A stretch of DNA of 43,976 nt from NCBI GenBank assembly GCA_963814985.1, contig CAWFFV010000028.1:1-43976 (forward strand), given 5' to 3'. Below the pieces are notes generated by a model that saw only the letters and a program-made list of their open reading frames with translations, had not been told where the DNA came from and searched no databases. The stretch is from CAWFFV01 sp963814985 (GTDB taxonomy: Bacteria > Chloroflexota > Ktedonobacteria > Ktedonobacterales > Ktedonobacteraceae). Below are positions 36,776 through 43,976 of this stretch, piece after piece. Within the stretch, counting starts at the first letter, position 1. Each line of letters starts with the position of its first letter. The position numbers and the translations under genes were made by a program.

Positions 36776-36837
36776 TTCACTTCTAGCTCTGAGAGTGTTA
36801 TAATTCCTCTTAAAGCAAGGAAAACCCCGTTCCGGGG
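36776..36837 (+). promoter_or_regulatory. Promoter and small hairpin ahead of the zinc-ribbon membrane gene
   Basis: A consensus -10 TATAAT at 36799-36804 lies 17 nt after TTCACT (36776-36781), a fair -35. Just inside the transcript is a perfect CCCCG-TTC-CGGGG hairpin at 36825-36837, 24 nt before the start codon. Confidence 0.55.
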
Positions 36838-36861
36838 ACGCTGAGCGCAGGAGGAAGGTCA

Positions 36862-37371
36862 ATGGACACGCTGCCACAGCAGCAATTCTGCACGAATTGT
36901 GGGCACCCGTTGTCACCCGGCTCTGCCTTCTGTGTTACCTGTGGCGCTCCCGTGGGTACGCCAAGCCAGTTTCCTGTTGGAGCACCACCGAGATCTCTGC
37001 CGCCCTCCGTACAGGTACCATCGCAAGCTCAAGATGATCCGCTTCTGGCTAACCTGGCTGCTGGCTTTGTAGCCAGCCGGATGGGGCGTCAGTCTCTGCG
37101 GCGAACCAGACGAGATCCCTGGCGACCAGGGTCCAGGCTGCACGGGTGTGGCTGTCTCTTGCTTCTGCTGGCAGCGCTTGCCGGACCATTCATCGGCGTG
37201 GCACTGACCTCTGGCTGGCCACATCTGATCTTCACGTATGTGGCTGGAGGAATGATCCTGATCTTCTTCCTGATACTGTTGATCGGGATGCTGGCGACCA
37301 AGCGCGGACGAGAAGCGTTGGCGGAGGGCTGTCTTGATGCGATCCTTGGCGGATTTCTGGGTGGAGGGTAG
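36862..37371 (+). CDS. Zinc-ribbon membrane protein
   Basis: 169 residues, with AGGAGGAAGG before the ATG. Residues 8-31 are a double-CxxC zinc ribbon (FCTNCGHPLSPGSAFCVTCG). A Pro-rich linker follows, then a basic stretch (RQSLRRTRRDPWRPG), then two transmembrane helices (CGCLLLLLAALAGPFIG; IFTYVAGGMILIFFLILLIG), and a Gly-rich end. The architecture (N-terminal zinc ribbon, linker, short membrane domain) is common in Chloroflexota and Gram-positives with unknown function. It is convergent with the Rieske gene. Confidence 0.75.
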   Translation: MDTLPQQQFCTNCGHPLSPGSAFCVTCGAPVGTPSQFPVGAPPRSLPPSVQVPSQAQDDPLLANLAAGFVASRMGRQSLRRTRRDPWRPGSRLHGCGCLLLLLAALAGPFIGVALTSGWPHLIFTYVAGGMILIFFLILLIGMLATKRGREALAEGCLDAILGGFLGGG

Positions 37372-37422
37372 TGAAGGCATTTTCCTACGCTCTCTTTGAT
37401 GCATTAGTATGGCTTCTCCATG

Positions 37423-37755
37423 CTAACCAGTCGTGACAGTGCCATCTGCATTGACACGTATAGCCACACCAGGCAATGGTCTGGTAGCTGGATTATGGAG
37501 CACAGTCCTATTATGAGCAGGACAGGTCAGTGTCTGATTTCCAGGATTATAGGCAACTGGCACCTGCTGATGAGTACACGCCGCCTCATAGGCGACAAAA
37601 TTTCCATTCGGCAGGTGTATAAGGATACTCATCTGATTATCAGCCGGGTTGGTGAACGTCACCGAAGAATTAACAGCGAGATTTGCAGTACCAATCACTG
37701 TTCCTGGGTGTCCTGCTGGTGGTGTAGATTTGGGAACACCTCCCGCGCTTCCCAC
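37423..37755 (-). CDS. Rieske [2Fe-2S] protein lacking its N-terminal anchor
   Basis: The cluster ligands are in the two Rieske boxes, ACTHQQVPV (Cys-x-His) and TCPAHN (Cys-x2-His), in a small beta domain that ends PLPGVAIRVNADGTVTTG. Most relatives of this kind carry a Tat signal or a membrane anchor before a Gly/Pro-rich spacer. Here the spacer-like text VTVTANTTPVATQPQKKITG is in frame upstream of the GTG at 37755, but a stop at 37828-37830 cuts the frame and no signal sequence follows. Thus it is either a start at GTG 37755 (110 residues, cytosolic) or, more likely, a gene whose N-terminus has decayed. Its redox partner is unknown. Confidence 0.7.
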   Translation of the reverse strand: MGSAGGVPKSTPPAGHPGTVIGTANLAVNSSVTFTNPADNQMSILIHLPNGNFVAYEAACTHQQVPVAYNPGNQTLTCPAHNRTVLHNPATRPLPGVAIRVNADGTVTTG

Positions 37756-37972
37756 GCTTCCTGTGATTTTCTTTTGTGGTTGCGTGGCAACAGGAGTGGT
37801 ATTAGCAGTTACTGTGACTTTCCGTGGCTATAGGAACAGAGATGCGAAAAGGTGAGATACTCGGCCTGTGTTGGTCTGATATTGATTTCGTTAGATGAGG
37901 AAACAAGAACGATTGAGCGATGATGTACCACATTGAGGATACAATATCACATTGAGAAGGGAGCACAAGCCG

Positions 37973-38515
37973 ATGAATGGAGTCGTAACGGCTGTGAGCT
38001 GTAGCCCGACGCACACCTTTACCAAGCCAAATCAGGAGAGCATCCATCTCCTGGCCGGGTTGGGTGTTGAGGGCGATGCGCATCTCGGCGAGACAGTCAA
38101 GCATCGCTCTCGGGTGGCGCGTGATCCGAGCCAGCCTAACCTGCGCCAGGTGCATCTGATCCATGCAGAACTACATGACGAACTACAGATCGCCGGTTTT
38201 ACCGTGTCAGCCGGACAAATGGGCGAGAATGTCACCACGCGAGGCATTGATCTGCTCAGGCTCCCAACCGGAACACGGCTGCACTTAGGCAACACAGCGG
38301 TAGTCGAGGTGACCGGGCTACGTAATCCCTGCACCCAATTGGACCATTTCCAGGGAGGATTGATGGCAGCGGTGCTGGAACGCGACGAGCATGGCATTCT
38401 CATCCGTAAGGCTGGCGTCATGGCCATCATCCTGGCAGATGGCAAGGTACGGCCCGGAGATGTGATTACCGTCGAACTGCCGCCTGAGCCGCACCGATCG
38501 CTTGAGCCAGTCTGA
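37973..38515 (+). CDS. MOSC-domain protein
   Basis: MOSC domains bind molybdenum cofactor sulfur or act on N-hydroxylated compounds. ATG 37973 has GGGAG 9 nt upstream; an earlier TTG in frame lacks support. Family features are GLGVEGDAHLGETVKHRS near 20-37, AGQMGENVTTRGID, LPTGTRLHLGNTAVVEVTG and the conserved Cys in LRNPCTQLD, followed by GVMAIILADGKVRPGD. Length is 180 residues. It stands alone, without a beta-barrel N-domain or ferredoxin fusion. With ModA and Mop it is the third molybdenum-linked gene in the window. Confidence 0.9.
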   Translation: MNGVVTAVSCSPTHTFTKPNQESIHLLAGLGVEGDAHLGETVKHRSRVARDPSQPNLRQVHLIHAELHDELQIAGFTVSAGQMGENVTTRGIDLLRLPTGTRLHLGNTAVVEVTGLRNPCTQLDHFQGGLMAAVLERDEHGILIRKAGVMAIILADGKVRPGDVITVELPPEPHRSLEPV

Positions 38516-38771
38516 GTTATTGCTCAATGTGCGCGATCCGCTTGAAGGAAGCAACCATATGAGCAACCAACCAGCACTACGGCGAGCACACACTGGCGCA
38601 AATATATATTCGAACCCAGCGTGTGGCAATGGACGCTAAGAGGTGACGAAAAAGCTACACTTCCTGTACGTGGATATGTCAGAGCACCACGTTACTCCTA
38701 AATTGTGTTAAAGTAATAACGTGCAACGCTCTCAGCGCATATAGACAAGTTTTTCGTGGAAGGAAAACAGT

Positions 38772-39185
38772 ATGAGTGATCTCAAGAATAAATCAGAAAC
38801 GTATTGGAAAGAGAAGCTGACTCCTGAGCAATATCAGGTCTGTCGCCTCAAAGGAACTGAGCGGCCTTTCAGTGGAGCGCTCTATAACAACCATGAAAAG
38901 GGCATGTACGAGTGTGTCGCCTGTGGGCAACCCTTGTTTTCCTCAGACGCTAAATTCGACTCAGGAAGTGGCTGGCCCAGCTTTGACGATGCTGCAAATC
39001 GTGAGCACATTGAACTTCACGAAGACCGTTCGTTTTTCATGACACGAACCGAAGTGCTCTGTAAAAACTGTGGTGCACACCTGGGTCACCTCTTCGACGA
39101 TGGTCCAAGAGAGACAACCGGCAAGCGCTATTGTATCAATTCGCTTGCTCTCCGTTTTCAACCCACAGAGACAGAACACACCTGA
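38772..39185 (+). CDS. msrB: Peptide methionine-(R)-S-oxide reductase MsrB
   Basis: Repairs methionine-R-sulfoxide in proteins. Zinc-binding Cys pairs YECVACGQP and LCKNCGAHLG; substrate pocket DSGSGWPSFD; HLGHLFDDGP; and the catalytic Cys in RYCINSLAL. AAGGAA precedes the ATG. Length is 137 residues, normal for a free-standing MsrB. It is 53 nt upstream of msrA on the same strand, forming an operon. No Trx-like exported partner is present. Confidence 0.96.
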   Translation: MSDLKNKSETYWKEKLTPEQYQVCRLKGTERPFSGALYNNHEKGMYECVACGQPLFSSDAKFDSGSGWPSFDDAANREHIELHEDRSFFMTRTEVLCKNCGAHLGHLFDDGPRETTGKRYCINSLALRFQPTETEHT

Positions 39186-39238
39186 AAACTTACTCGTAAA
39201 CTGGATAATGGCCTGCATTATAGAATGGAGAACAGAGC

Positions 39239-39715
39239 ATGACAGAAAAAGCAACTTTTGGCGCTGGATGTTTCTGGAGCGTGGAGGCCGCCTTTCGTCA
39301 GGTACCAGGGGTGACCGCTACTGCCGTCGGTTACGAAGGAGGATCATTCCCTGACCCGACCTACCGCGACGTATGTACAGATCGCACAGGACATGCGGAA
39401 GTCGTAGAAGTGGCATATGATCCCTCCAGAGTATCCTATGAGGAACTGCTAAACGTATTCTGGGAAAACCATGATCCGACGACTCTCAATCGCCAGGGCC
39501 CAGATGTGGGAACACAGTACCGCTCGGTCATCTTCTATCATACCCCAAAACAGGAGGCATTAGCCCATGTTTCAAAGGAGAAGAGGCAAAACAGCGGGAA
39601 ATACAAGAGGCCAATCGTAACACAGGTTGTACCAGCCTCACAATTCTACTGTGCCGAAGAGTATCACCAACAATACTTAGAGAAACGTGGACTTTCAAGC
39701 TGCAAGATCGTGTGA
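39239..39715 (+). CDS. msrA: Peptide methionine-(S)-S-oxide reductase MsrA
   Basis: Repairs methionine-S-sulfoxide. The catalytic motif GAGCFWSVE is at residues 8-16; GYEGGSFPDPTYRDVC and HAEVVEVAYDP are followed by FWENHDPTT and the recycling Cys residues near the end (QFYCAEEYHQQYLEKRGLSSC, split as FYCAEEYHQ and SSC). GGAG lies before the ATG. Length is 158 residues. With msrB and the egt genes it gives the window a sulfur-redox theme. Confidence 0.96.
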   Translation: MTEKATFGAGCFWSVEAAFRQVPGVTATAVGYEGGSFPDPTYRDVCTDRTGHAEVVEVAYDPSRVSYEELLNVFWENHDPTTLNRQGPDVGTQYRSVIFYHTPKQEALAHVSKEKRQNSGKYKRPIVTQVVPASQFYCAEEYHQQYLEKRGLSSCKIV

Positions 39716-39732
39716 ACCCGCTAGAACAGAGG

Positions 39733-39774
39733 AGAGAGGAAGCGCATCTTTTGCACTCCCTCTCTTGCTCGTTT
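39733..39774 (+). terminator. Weak hairpin after msrA
   Basis: AGAGAGG with partner CCTCTCT, extended inward with two mismatches to about 13 positions around an ATCTTTT loop. Position after the msrB-msrA stop suits a terminator, but no T-run follows, so efficiency is doubtful. Confidence 0.35.
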
Positions 39775-39899
39775 CAAGGAGTCCGCATTTCACCTCATAG
39801 CTGTCCTTTGTAGTCCTTCAGATCCTCTGTCCCCCTCTTATATTTTAATAAACACCAGTAATAAATTTTTATTTTCCTAAAATTTGATTTTGATCAGTC

Positions 39900-39928
39900 T
39901 TGACAAATATTTTTATCTTCAGTACTAT
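39900..39928 (+). promoter_or_regulatory. mntH: Promoter of mntH
   Basis: A perfect -35 TTGACA (39900-39905), 17-nt spacer and -10 TACTAT (39923-39928), placing the transcript start about 30 nt before the ATG. The flanks are A/T-rich, and AAATTTG upstream roughly mirrors CAAATATTT across the -35 box, where a metal-responsive repressor (MntR/Fur type) could sit. That last point is inference. Confidence 0.65.
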
Positions 39929-39965
39929 TTAGTTATGAGAAGACTTTGAAAGGCCGGAAACCGCT

Positions 39966-41321
39966 ATGAGAACATATTCAACAGAGCCAATTACTCCACA
40001 GCCAATTGATGGGGTTGTGCTTGATCATCTTCCAGAGGAAGCTGGCACACGTGCAGCAGCTCGTGCGGTCCTTGATGGACATAAACGGGGCCTGCAAGCC
40101 CTGCTCCCATTTCTAGGACCTGCCTTTATTGCCTGTGTCGCATATATTGACCCAGGCAATTTTGCCACCAATATTCAGGGAGGCAGTGCATTTGGCTACA
40201 ACCTGCTCTGGATTATTGCCCTTGCCAACCTGATGGCGATGCTGATCCAGACCATGTCAGCCAAGCTCGGCCTTGCCACCGGACACAACCTGGCTGAGAT
40301 GTGCCGTCTCCATTTTCCCAGGCCTGCCGTGTACGCAATGTGGATAGCGTCAGAGATTGCTGCTATGGCCACAGATCTTGCGGAGTTCCTGGGGGCCAGC
40401 ATTGGACTAAATTTACTGTTCGGGCTTCCTCTACTCACTGCAACACTCATCACAGGTATAGTCACCTACCTCATCTTACTCCTGGAACGCTATGGTTTCC
40501 GCCCACTCGAAGCCGTGATCACCGCTATGGTTGGAGTCATCGCCGCATGCTATATCATCGAAACCTTCTTCTCCCATCCAGATTGGGGCCAGATCGGCTT
40601 TCATACTGTCGTTCCCTGGGTGGGTGGAGCGAATAGCATGCTCCTCGCAGTTGGTATCATTGGTGCCACCATTATGCCCCATGTGATCTATCTGCACTCG
40701 TCGCTGACACAGATGCGCATCATTCCCCGTAGTGAAGATGAAGCACGACGGATCTTTCGCTTGAGCATCCCTGATGTGGTTATTGCGATGGGTCTGGCAG
40801 GGCTAGTTAATATGGCAATGCTCTACATGGCTGCCGCAACCTTTCATTCTCACGGACTTAGCAACATTGCCGATATCAACAGTGCCTACCAGACTCTCAC
40901 ACCTCTACTTGGAGGAGCCGCCAGCATGATCTTTGCAATCTCGCTGCTGGCCTCAGGACTTTCCAGTTCGACAGTAGGGACAATGGCAGGACAGGTCATC
41001 ATGCAAGGCTTTGTAGGTTTTACTATTCCTATCTGGGTGCGACGATTGGTCACCATGATTCCGGCTGTGATCGTTGTGCTGCTGGGTTTCAATCCCACTC
41101 AATCGCTGGTGATCAGCCAGGTTGTGCTAAGTTTTGTATTACCGTTACCTGTGATTACACTCATTCTGTTTACACGCCGCCGGGATATTATGGGAACACT
41201 GGTCAATAAGCCAATCACCACCGCGCTGGCTATTCTATGCAGTATCGTTATTCTCTTGCTGAATATTCTCCTTCTGTACCTGACCTTTGCTCCTATCTTT
41301 GGGTGGTGGTCGCCCAGCTAG
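39966..41321 (+). CDS. mntH: Nramp-family divalent metal (Mn2+/Fe2+) transporter
   Basis: A proton-coupled importer of Mn2+ and related ions with 11 transmembrane segments. After a 45-residue polar N-terminus, helix 1 has the metal-binding DPGNFAT. Helix 6 carries the binding-site Met and His in ATIMPHVIYLHSSL. AMWIASEIAAMATDLAEFLG matches helix 3 of the family. The C-terminal helices follow VITLILFTRRRDIMG. Length is 451 residues. AAGGCCGGA precedes the ATG. The adjacent P1B ATPase and small membrane protein suggest a metal-homeostasis block. Confidence 0.93.
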   Translation: MRTYSTEPITPQPIDGVVLDHLPEEAGTRAAARAVLDGHKRGLQALLPFLGPAFIACVAYIDPGNFATNIQGGSAFGYNLLWIIALANLMAMLIQTMSAKLGLATGHNLAEMCRLHFPRPAVYAMWIASEIAAMATDLAEFLGASIGLNLLFGLPLLTATLITGIVTYLILLLERYGFRPLEAVITAMVGVIAACYIIETFFSHPDWGQIGFHTVVPWVGGANSMLLAVGIIGATIMPHVIYLHSSLTQMRIIPRSEDEARRIFRLSIPDVVIAMGLAGLVNMAMLYMAAATFHSHGLSNIADINSAYQTLTPLLGGAASMIFAISLLASGLSSSTVGTMAGQVIMQGFVGFTIPIWVRRLVTMIPAVIVVLLGFNPTQSLVISQVVLSFVLPLPVITLILFTRRRDIMGTLVNKPITTALAILCSIVILLLNILLLYLTFAPIFGWWSPS

Positions 41322-41476
41322 CAGGCGTGACAACAAAGGCTTTTGTCACTCTTTGGGCACTATTGGGCAGAGCCAGACGGTTATACTCTAAACATAAAGA
41401 GACAGTAATAACAAGAGAAATGGTTCCACTCAGAAAGACCGACTTCCCTCGAAAGGGACAGACAGGAGAGACAAAA

Positions 41477-41644
41477 ATGACGACAACAATTCTTATACTG
41501 ATTATACTTGTGAGCATCCTTCTTGTCGGTGGAGTGGCAACGAATCTCTACTTCTACTCTCGCCGTACCTTGAAAGCAGGTTCACAGGAACACACACCTC
41601 GCCGTAGACATACAGCACTCCTGCACGATATACTTTTTAAGTAG
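41477..41644 (+). CDS. Small single-helix membrane protein downstream of mntH
   Basis: 55 residues, AGGAGAG 7 nt before ATG 41477. Residues 4-28 are one transmembrane helix (ILILIILVSILLVGGVA) followed by a basic tail with RRR and two His. No family recognised. Its last 8 nt overlap the 3' end of the convergent P-type ATPase gene. It may accompany the transporter, or be an unrelated small membrane protein. Confidence 0.5.
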   Translation: MTTTILILIILVSILLVGGVATNLYFYSRRTLKAGSQEHTPRRRHTALLHDILFK

Positions 41645-43661
41645 AGGGATCAACTTTGATGCGACCAACACGTAAAGCATTCAAGATGACCAGAACATCA
41701 ATGCCTTCTTGCAGAATAGCTCCGGTGGCCGGAGCTATCAAACCATAGGCTGCAAAGAGCATTGCCAACACACTCAATCCCATCCCAATCCAGATGCCTT
41801 GTAGCGCCACACGCATTACCCGACGTCCCAGGTAGACCGCCGTCACAACACGCAAAATGTTTGTGGAGAGCAGCACCGCATCAGCCGCACTCGCCGCTGC
41901 AGTGAGTCCCTGCGTACCCAGCGCCACCCCAACGGTTGCAGCCGCTAAAGCTGGAGCATCGTTGACACCATCACCGACCATCAGGACCAGATGGCCCTCA
42001 CGTTGCAACTCTTGCACTATACGGACCTTTTCTTCAGGTAAGCAGCGTGCTATGATCCGATCCATATGGGCAGCCTCCCCAATCTGCTGTGCCACAACAT
42101 CGCTATCTCCGGTCAGTAAGATTATCTGGCTGATTCCCTCTTTCTTCAAACCCGGTGAGAGCCGTGCCATCTCTGCCCGTGGAACATCTTCCATCACAAT
42201 CAAACCAGCAATCTCTCCGTCCAGAGCCACAAAACTACAGATCTGACCAGCAGCAGCACGGCGATCTCTGTCAGCCAGTAAGGAAGGTGAGAGCGCAATA
42301 CTCAGATGCTCTATAAAGCTGCGGTGACCAACAGCAACAGAAACAGTGCCAGATGTGTTTCCTTCAGCATCTGGACCACACGGGACTCGCCCCTGAATAC
42401 CCTTGCCAAAAACTTCCTCAAAGTCATTGGCAGGACTCAGGAGCAACTGGCGCCCCTGCGCGGCTTCGACAATGGCATGTGCCAGAATATGCGTGGAAAG
42501 CTGTTCAAGCGAGGCCGCATAGCGCAACAACATATCCTCTGTTGAACGCAGTTGCGTCTCGTTTGCAGGCCGCTCTTGCAACAAAATTGTCGTAACTTTG
42601 GGAATACCTAAGGTGAGTGTGCCAGTCTTATCAAAGACAGCAACGTCAACCTCGCCTAGTTGCTCAATAGCCGCCCCACTCTTGACAATGATCCCATGGC
42701 GAGCCGCGACATCGATACCGGACATGATCGCAATGGGAGTCGCCAGGATGAGCGGGCAGGGAGTCGCAACTACCAGAACTGCCAGGGCATAGACGCTATT
42801 ACCCGAAAAGATCCAGGCTGCCGCTGCAAGAAGGACTGCAGCAACAGTAAAGCCAAGGCTATAGCGGTCAGCAAGACGGTGAATAGGAGCCTTCTTCGCC
42901 TGGGCTTCCTCAACCAGACGGATAATTTGAGCATACTTGCTTTCAGCACTGCACTTCCTGGCACGTACCTCTAGCACACCATCCAAGTTGACACTTCCAG
43001 ACAACACCACCATCCCCACAGCTTTGCGCACAGGAACAGGTTCACCCGTCAGATCAGCCTCACTAATACTGGAGGAACCGGCAACGACAACGCCATCAAC
43101 GGGAATCAGTTCGCCTGGTTTGACCACGATCTGCATTCCCACTTCGACCGCCTCAGCTGGAATATCGATCAGTTGCTCATGCTCCCAGATGTGTGCCGTA
43201 CGAGGAGCACGATCAGCCAGAGCCGACAACGAACTACGAGCACGTTTGAGCGCATAAGTTTCCAGGGCCTCCCCACCCGAAAGCATCAGCACTACAAAAG
43301 CGCCCGCGAGATACTGTCCCAAGAGGAGGGAACCTCCAATAGCCAAAATCGCAATAAGGTCAACACTGAACTGTTTATGCCAAAACTGTTGCAACGTTTC
43401 CCACAGGAGCGGAATTCCTCCCAGCAGAATAATTACAAGCAGCGTCCATTTTGCCAAATCGGTATATCTCATAAGCCAGAACGCCAGGGCGACTAGAAGA
43501 AGTGTGAGCGCTCCAAGTGGTAATGGATACTGCATCACAATATGCCAAAATCGCTGTAAAGGCCGTTTTTGAGTCGGGATAGCATTCTCCTGTGCCGCAA
43601 TGTGTGTGAGGCCAGCTTCATCGGAAATAGGATGCGTATAATCATCATGTGTATCTACCAT
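41637..43661 (-). CDS. P1B-type heavy-metal-translocating ATPase with CPL motif
   Basis: Exports a transition metal with ATP. 674 residues, no N-terminal Cys-pair (HMA) domain; instead about 35 polar residues with His and Asp. The ion motif in the sixth helix is ATPCPLILATP, CPL rather than the copper-type CPC. Actuator motif LTGEPVPV, phosphorylation site FDKTGTLT and hinge VGDGVNDAPAL are intact. The usual SEHP(L) nucleotide motif is replaced by STHILAHAI, with Ile in place of Pro. The C-terminal end carries GIDVLVILNALRV, a common end of the Zn/Cd/Co/Mn branch. The metal cannot be fixed from sequence, but mntH next door makes manganese or zinc attractive. The start at ATG 43661 has GAGG about 10 nt upstream. 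Confidence 0.92.
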   Translation of the reverse strand: MVDTHDDYTHPISDEAGLTHIAAQENAIPTQKRPLQRFWHIVMQYPLPLGALTLLLVALAFWLMRYTDLAKWTLLVIILLGGIPLLWETLQQFWHKQFSVDLIAILAIGGSLLLGQYLAGAFVVLMLSGGEALETYALKRARSSLSALADRAPRTAHIWEHEQLIDIPAEAVEVGMQIVVKPGELIPVDGVVVAGSSSISEADLTGEPVPVRKAVGMVVLSGSVNLDGVLEVRARKCSAESKYAQIIRLVEEAQAKKAPIHRLADRYSLGFTVAAVLLAAAAWIFSGNSVYALAVLVVATPCPLILATPIAIMSGIDVAARHGIIVKSGAAIEQLGEVDVAVFDKTGTLTLGIPKVTTILLQERPANETQLRSTEDMLLRYAASLEQLSTHILAHAIVEAAQGRQLLLSPANDFEEVFGKGIQGRVPCGPDAEGNTSGTVSVAVGHRSFIEHLSIALSPSLLADRDRRAAAGQICSFVALDGEIAGLIVMEDVPRAEMARLSPGLKKEGISQIILLTGDSDVVAQQIGEAAHMDRIIARCLPEEKVRIVQELQREGHLVLMVGDGVNDAPALAAATVGVALGTQGLTAAASAADAVLLSTNILRVVTAVYLGRRVMRVALQGIWIGMGLSVLAMLFAAYGLIAPATGAILQEGIDVLVILNALRVGRIKVDPST

Positions 43662-43729
43662 TGGAGAGTATCCTCATTTCTGTCGTAGTCCTGATGCCCT
43701 GCTCCCCTGAAGGAAGATAGGAAGGAGTT

Positions 43730-43912
43730 TCTTCCTATCAACGAAACAAAGCTAAGTCAGGTTCAGTGTATCCAGACCGAGTCACAGAAGAGGCACAAAC
43801 CATTACAGGAATATCTCAAAAGACTCACGCTGTCAGCGTAGAAGCTCAGGCAAACGATGGCAGTGTAGAGGAAATTTACAAGCCAATCGAACTTACAGAA
43901 GCAGGCAAATGA
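43730..43912 (+). CDS. 3' end of an unidentified coding frame
   Basis: From the stop-free point near 43730, a plus frame ends at 43910-43912 with GSVYPDRVTEEAQTI, GISQKTHAVSVEAQ and VEEIYKPIELTEAGK. Composition is protein-like. The first possible starts are GTG codons, such as 43766, without a ribosome binding site, and no ATG exists in frame, so it may be a truncated C-terminus or a short gene with a weak start. Its last seven codons are inside the left arm of the long hairpin. The family is not recognised. Confidence 0.35.
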   Translation, partial: SSYQRNKAKSGSVYPDRVTEEAQTITGISQKTHAVSVEAQANDGSVEEIYKPIELTEAGK

Positions 43913-43969
43913 TAGCAAAACCATCTTCGGGTGAAGATGGTTTTGCTATCATTTGCCTGCTTCTGTAAG
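43892..43969. repeat. Perfect 37-bp inverted repeat with 4-nt loop at the window end
   Basis: Left arm 43892-43928, loop GGGT 43929-43932, right arm 43933-43969, with no mismatch. The stem includes AGCAAAACCATCTTC near the loop, which looks like an intrinsic terminator core, and reaches back into the preceding coding frame. Only 7 nt remain after it. A perfect 37-bp stem is much longer than ordinary terminators. Confidence 0.85.
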
Positions 43970-43976
43970 CTATCTT

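Noticed and set aside
1..43976. CRISPR arrays, tRNA, rRNA, integrase or att sites
   Set aside because: No regularly spaced repeats, no cloverleaf with CCA end and no recombinase motif were seen on either strand.

Overview
The window looks like chromosomal DNA of a large-genome soil bacterium. The gene content fits the Ktedonobacteria (Chloroflexota) best: a Cro/C1-HTH plus NACHT plus membrane protein, a Ser/Thr kinase with TPR repeats, DUF2330/DUF2207 exported proteins, an ergothioneine egtB-egtD pair, a PHA synthase relic, zinc-ribbon membrane proteins and a ParM-like actin. This taxonomic call is inference from gene content, not from a marker gene. No rRNA, tRNA, CRISPR array or recognisable transposase was found.

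Layout. 1-4.9 kb is a gene graveyard: a frameshifted beta-ketoacyl-ACP synthase (minus), a small DUF4388-like regulator, a membrane/HAMP protein, a PHA synthase (minus) with three frameshifts, and the tail of an EamA permease. An AT-rich gap (about 0.65-1.15 kb) lies inside it. 4.9-8.1 kb (minus) holds a fused two-unit TMEM175-like channel with a zinc ribbon and a calcineurin-like phosphoesterase. 8.4-11.0 kb holds a frameshifted HTH-NACHT membrane protein. 11.4-16.3 kb is a starch-degrading pair, GH15 glucoamylase/glucodextranase then GH13 alpha-amylase, both secreted, with CBM25-like modules and duplicated 3' hairpins. 16.5-19.0 kb has a broken DUF2330 protein and a DUF2207 protein. 19.0-22.4 kb (minus) is an FAD-binding dehydrogenase translationally coupled to a Ser/Thr kinase-TPR protein. 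22.9-25.2 kb is a duplicated Gmad2-type lipoprotein. 25.4-27.1 kb is a ParM-like actin with a small downstream partner, followed by a small zinc-finger membrane protein on minus.

28.2-31.8 kb carries egtB-egtD (ergothioneine), a Mop/TOBE molybdate-binding protein, and convergent modA. 32.0-34.8 kb (minus) holds DUF1963, an HNH-like lipoprotein, an APH-family phosphotransferase and a small acidic protein. 35.3-39.7 kb has a nucleotide-sugar dehydrogenase behind a structured leader, a zinc-ribbon membrane protein, a Rieske protein lacking its N-terminus, a MOSC protein and msrB-msrA. 40-43.7 kb pairs an Nramp Mn/Fe importer with a convergent P1B-type metal ATPase. The right edge carries the 3' end of an unidentified coding frame that runs into a perfect 37-bp hairpin.

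Themes: redox and sulfur protection (EgtB/EgtD, MsrA/MsrB), molybdenum (ModA, Mop, MOSC) and transition-metal balance (MntH, P-type ATPase). A striking property is the number of single-base frameshifts (about 16 or more in ten genes). Several lie in short homopolymers, so real gene decay and indel error in the sequence must be told apart before function is assigned to the broken genes.
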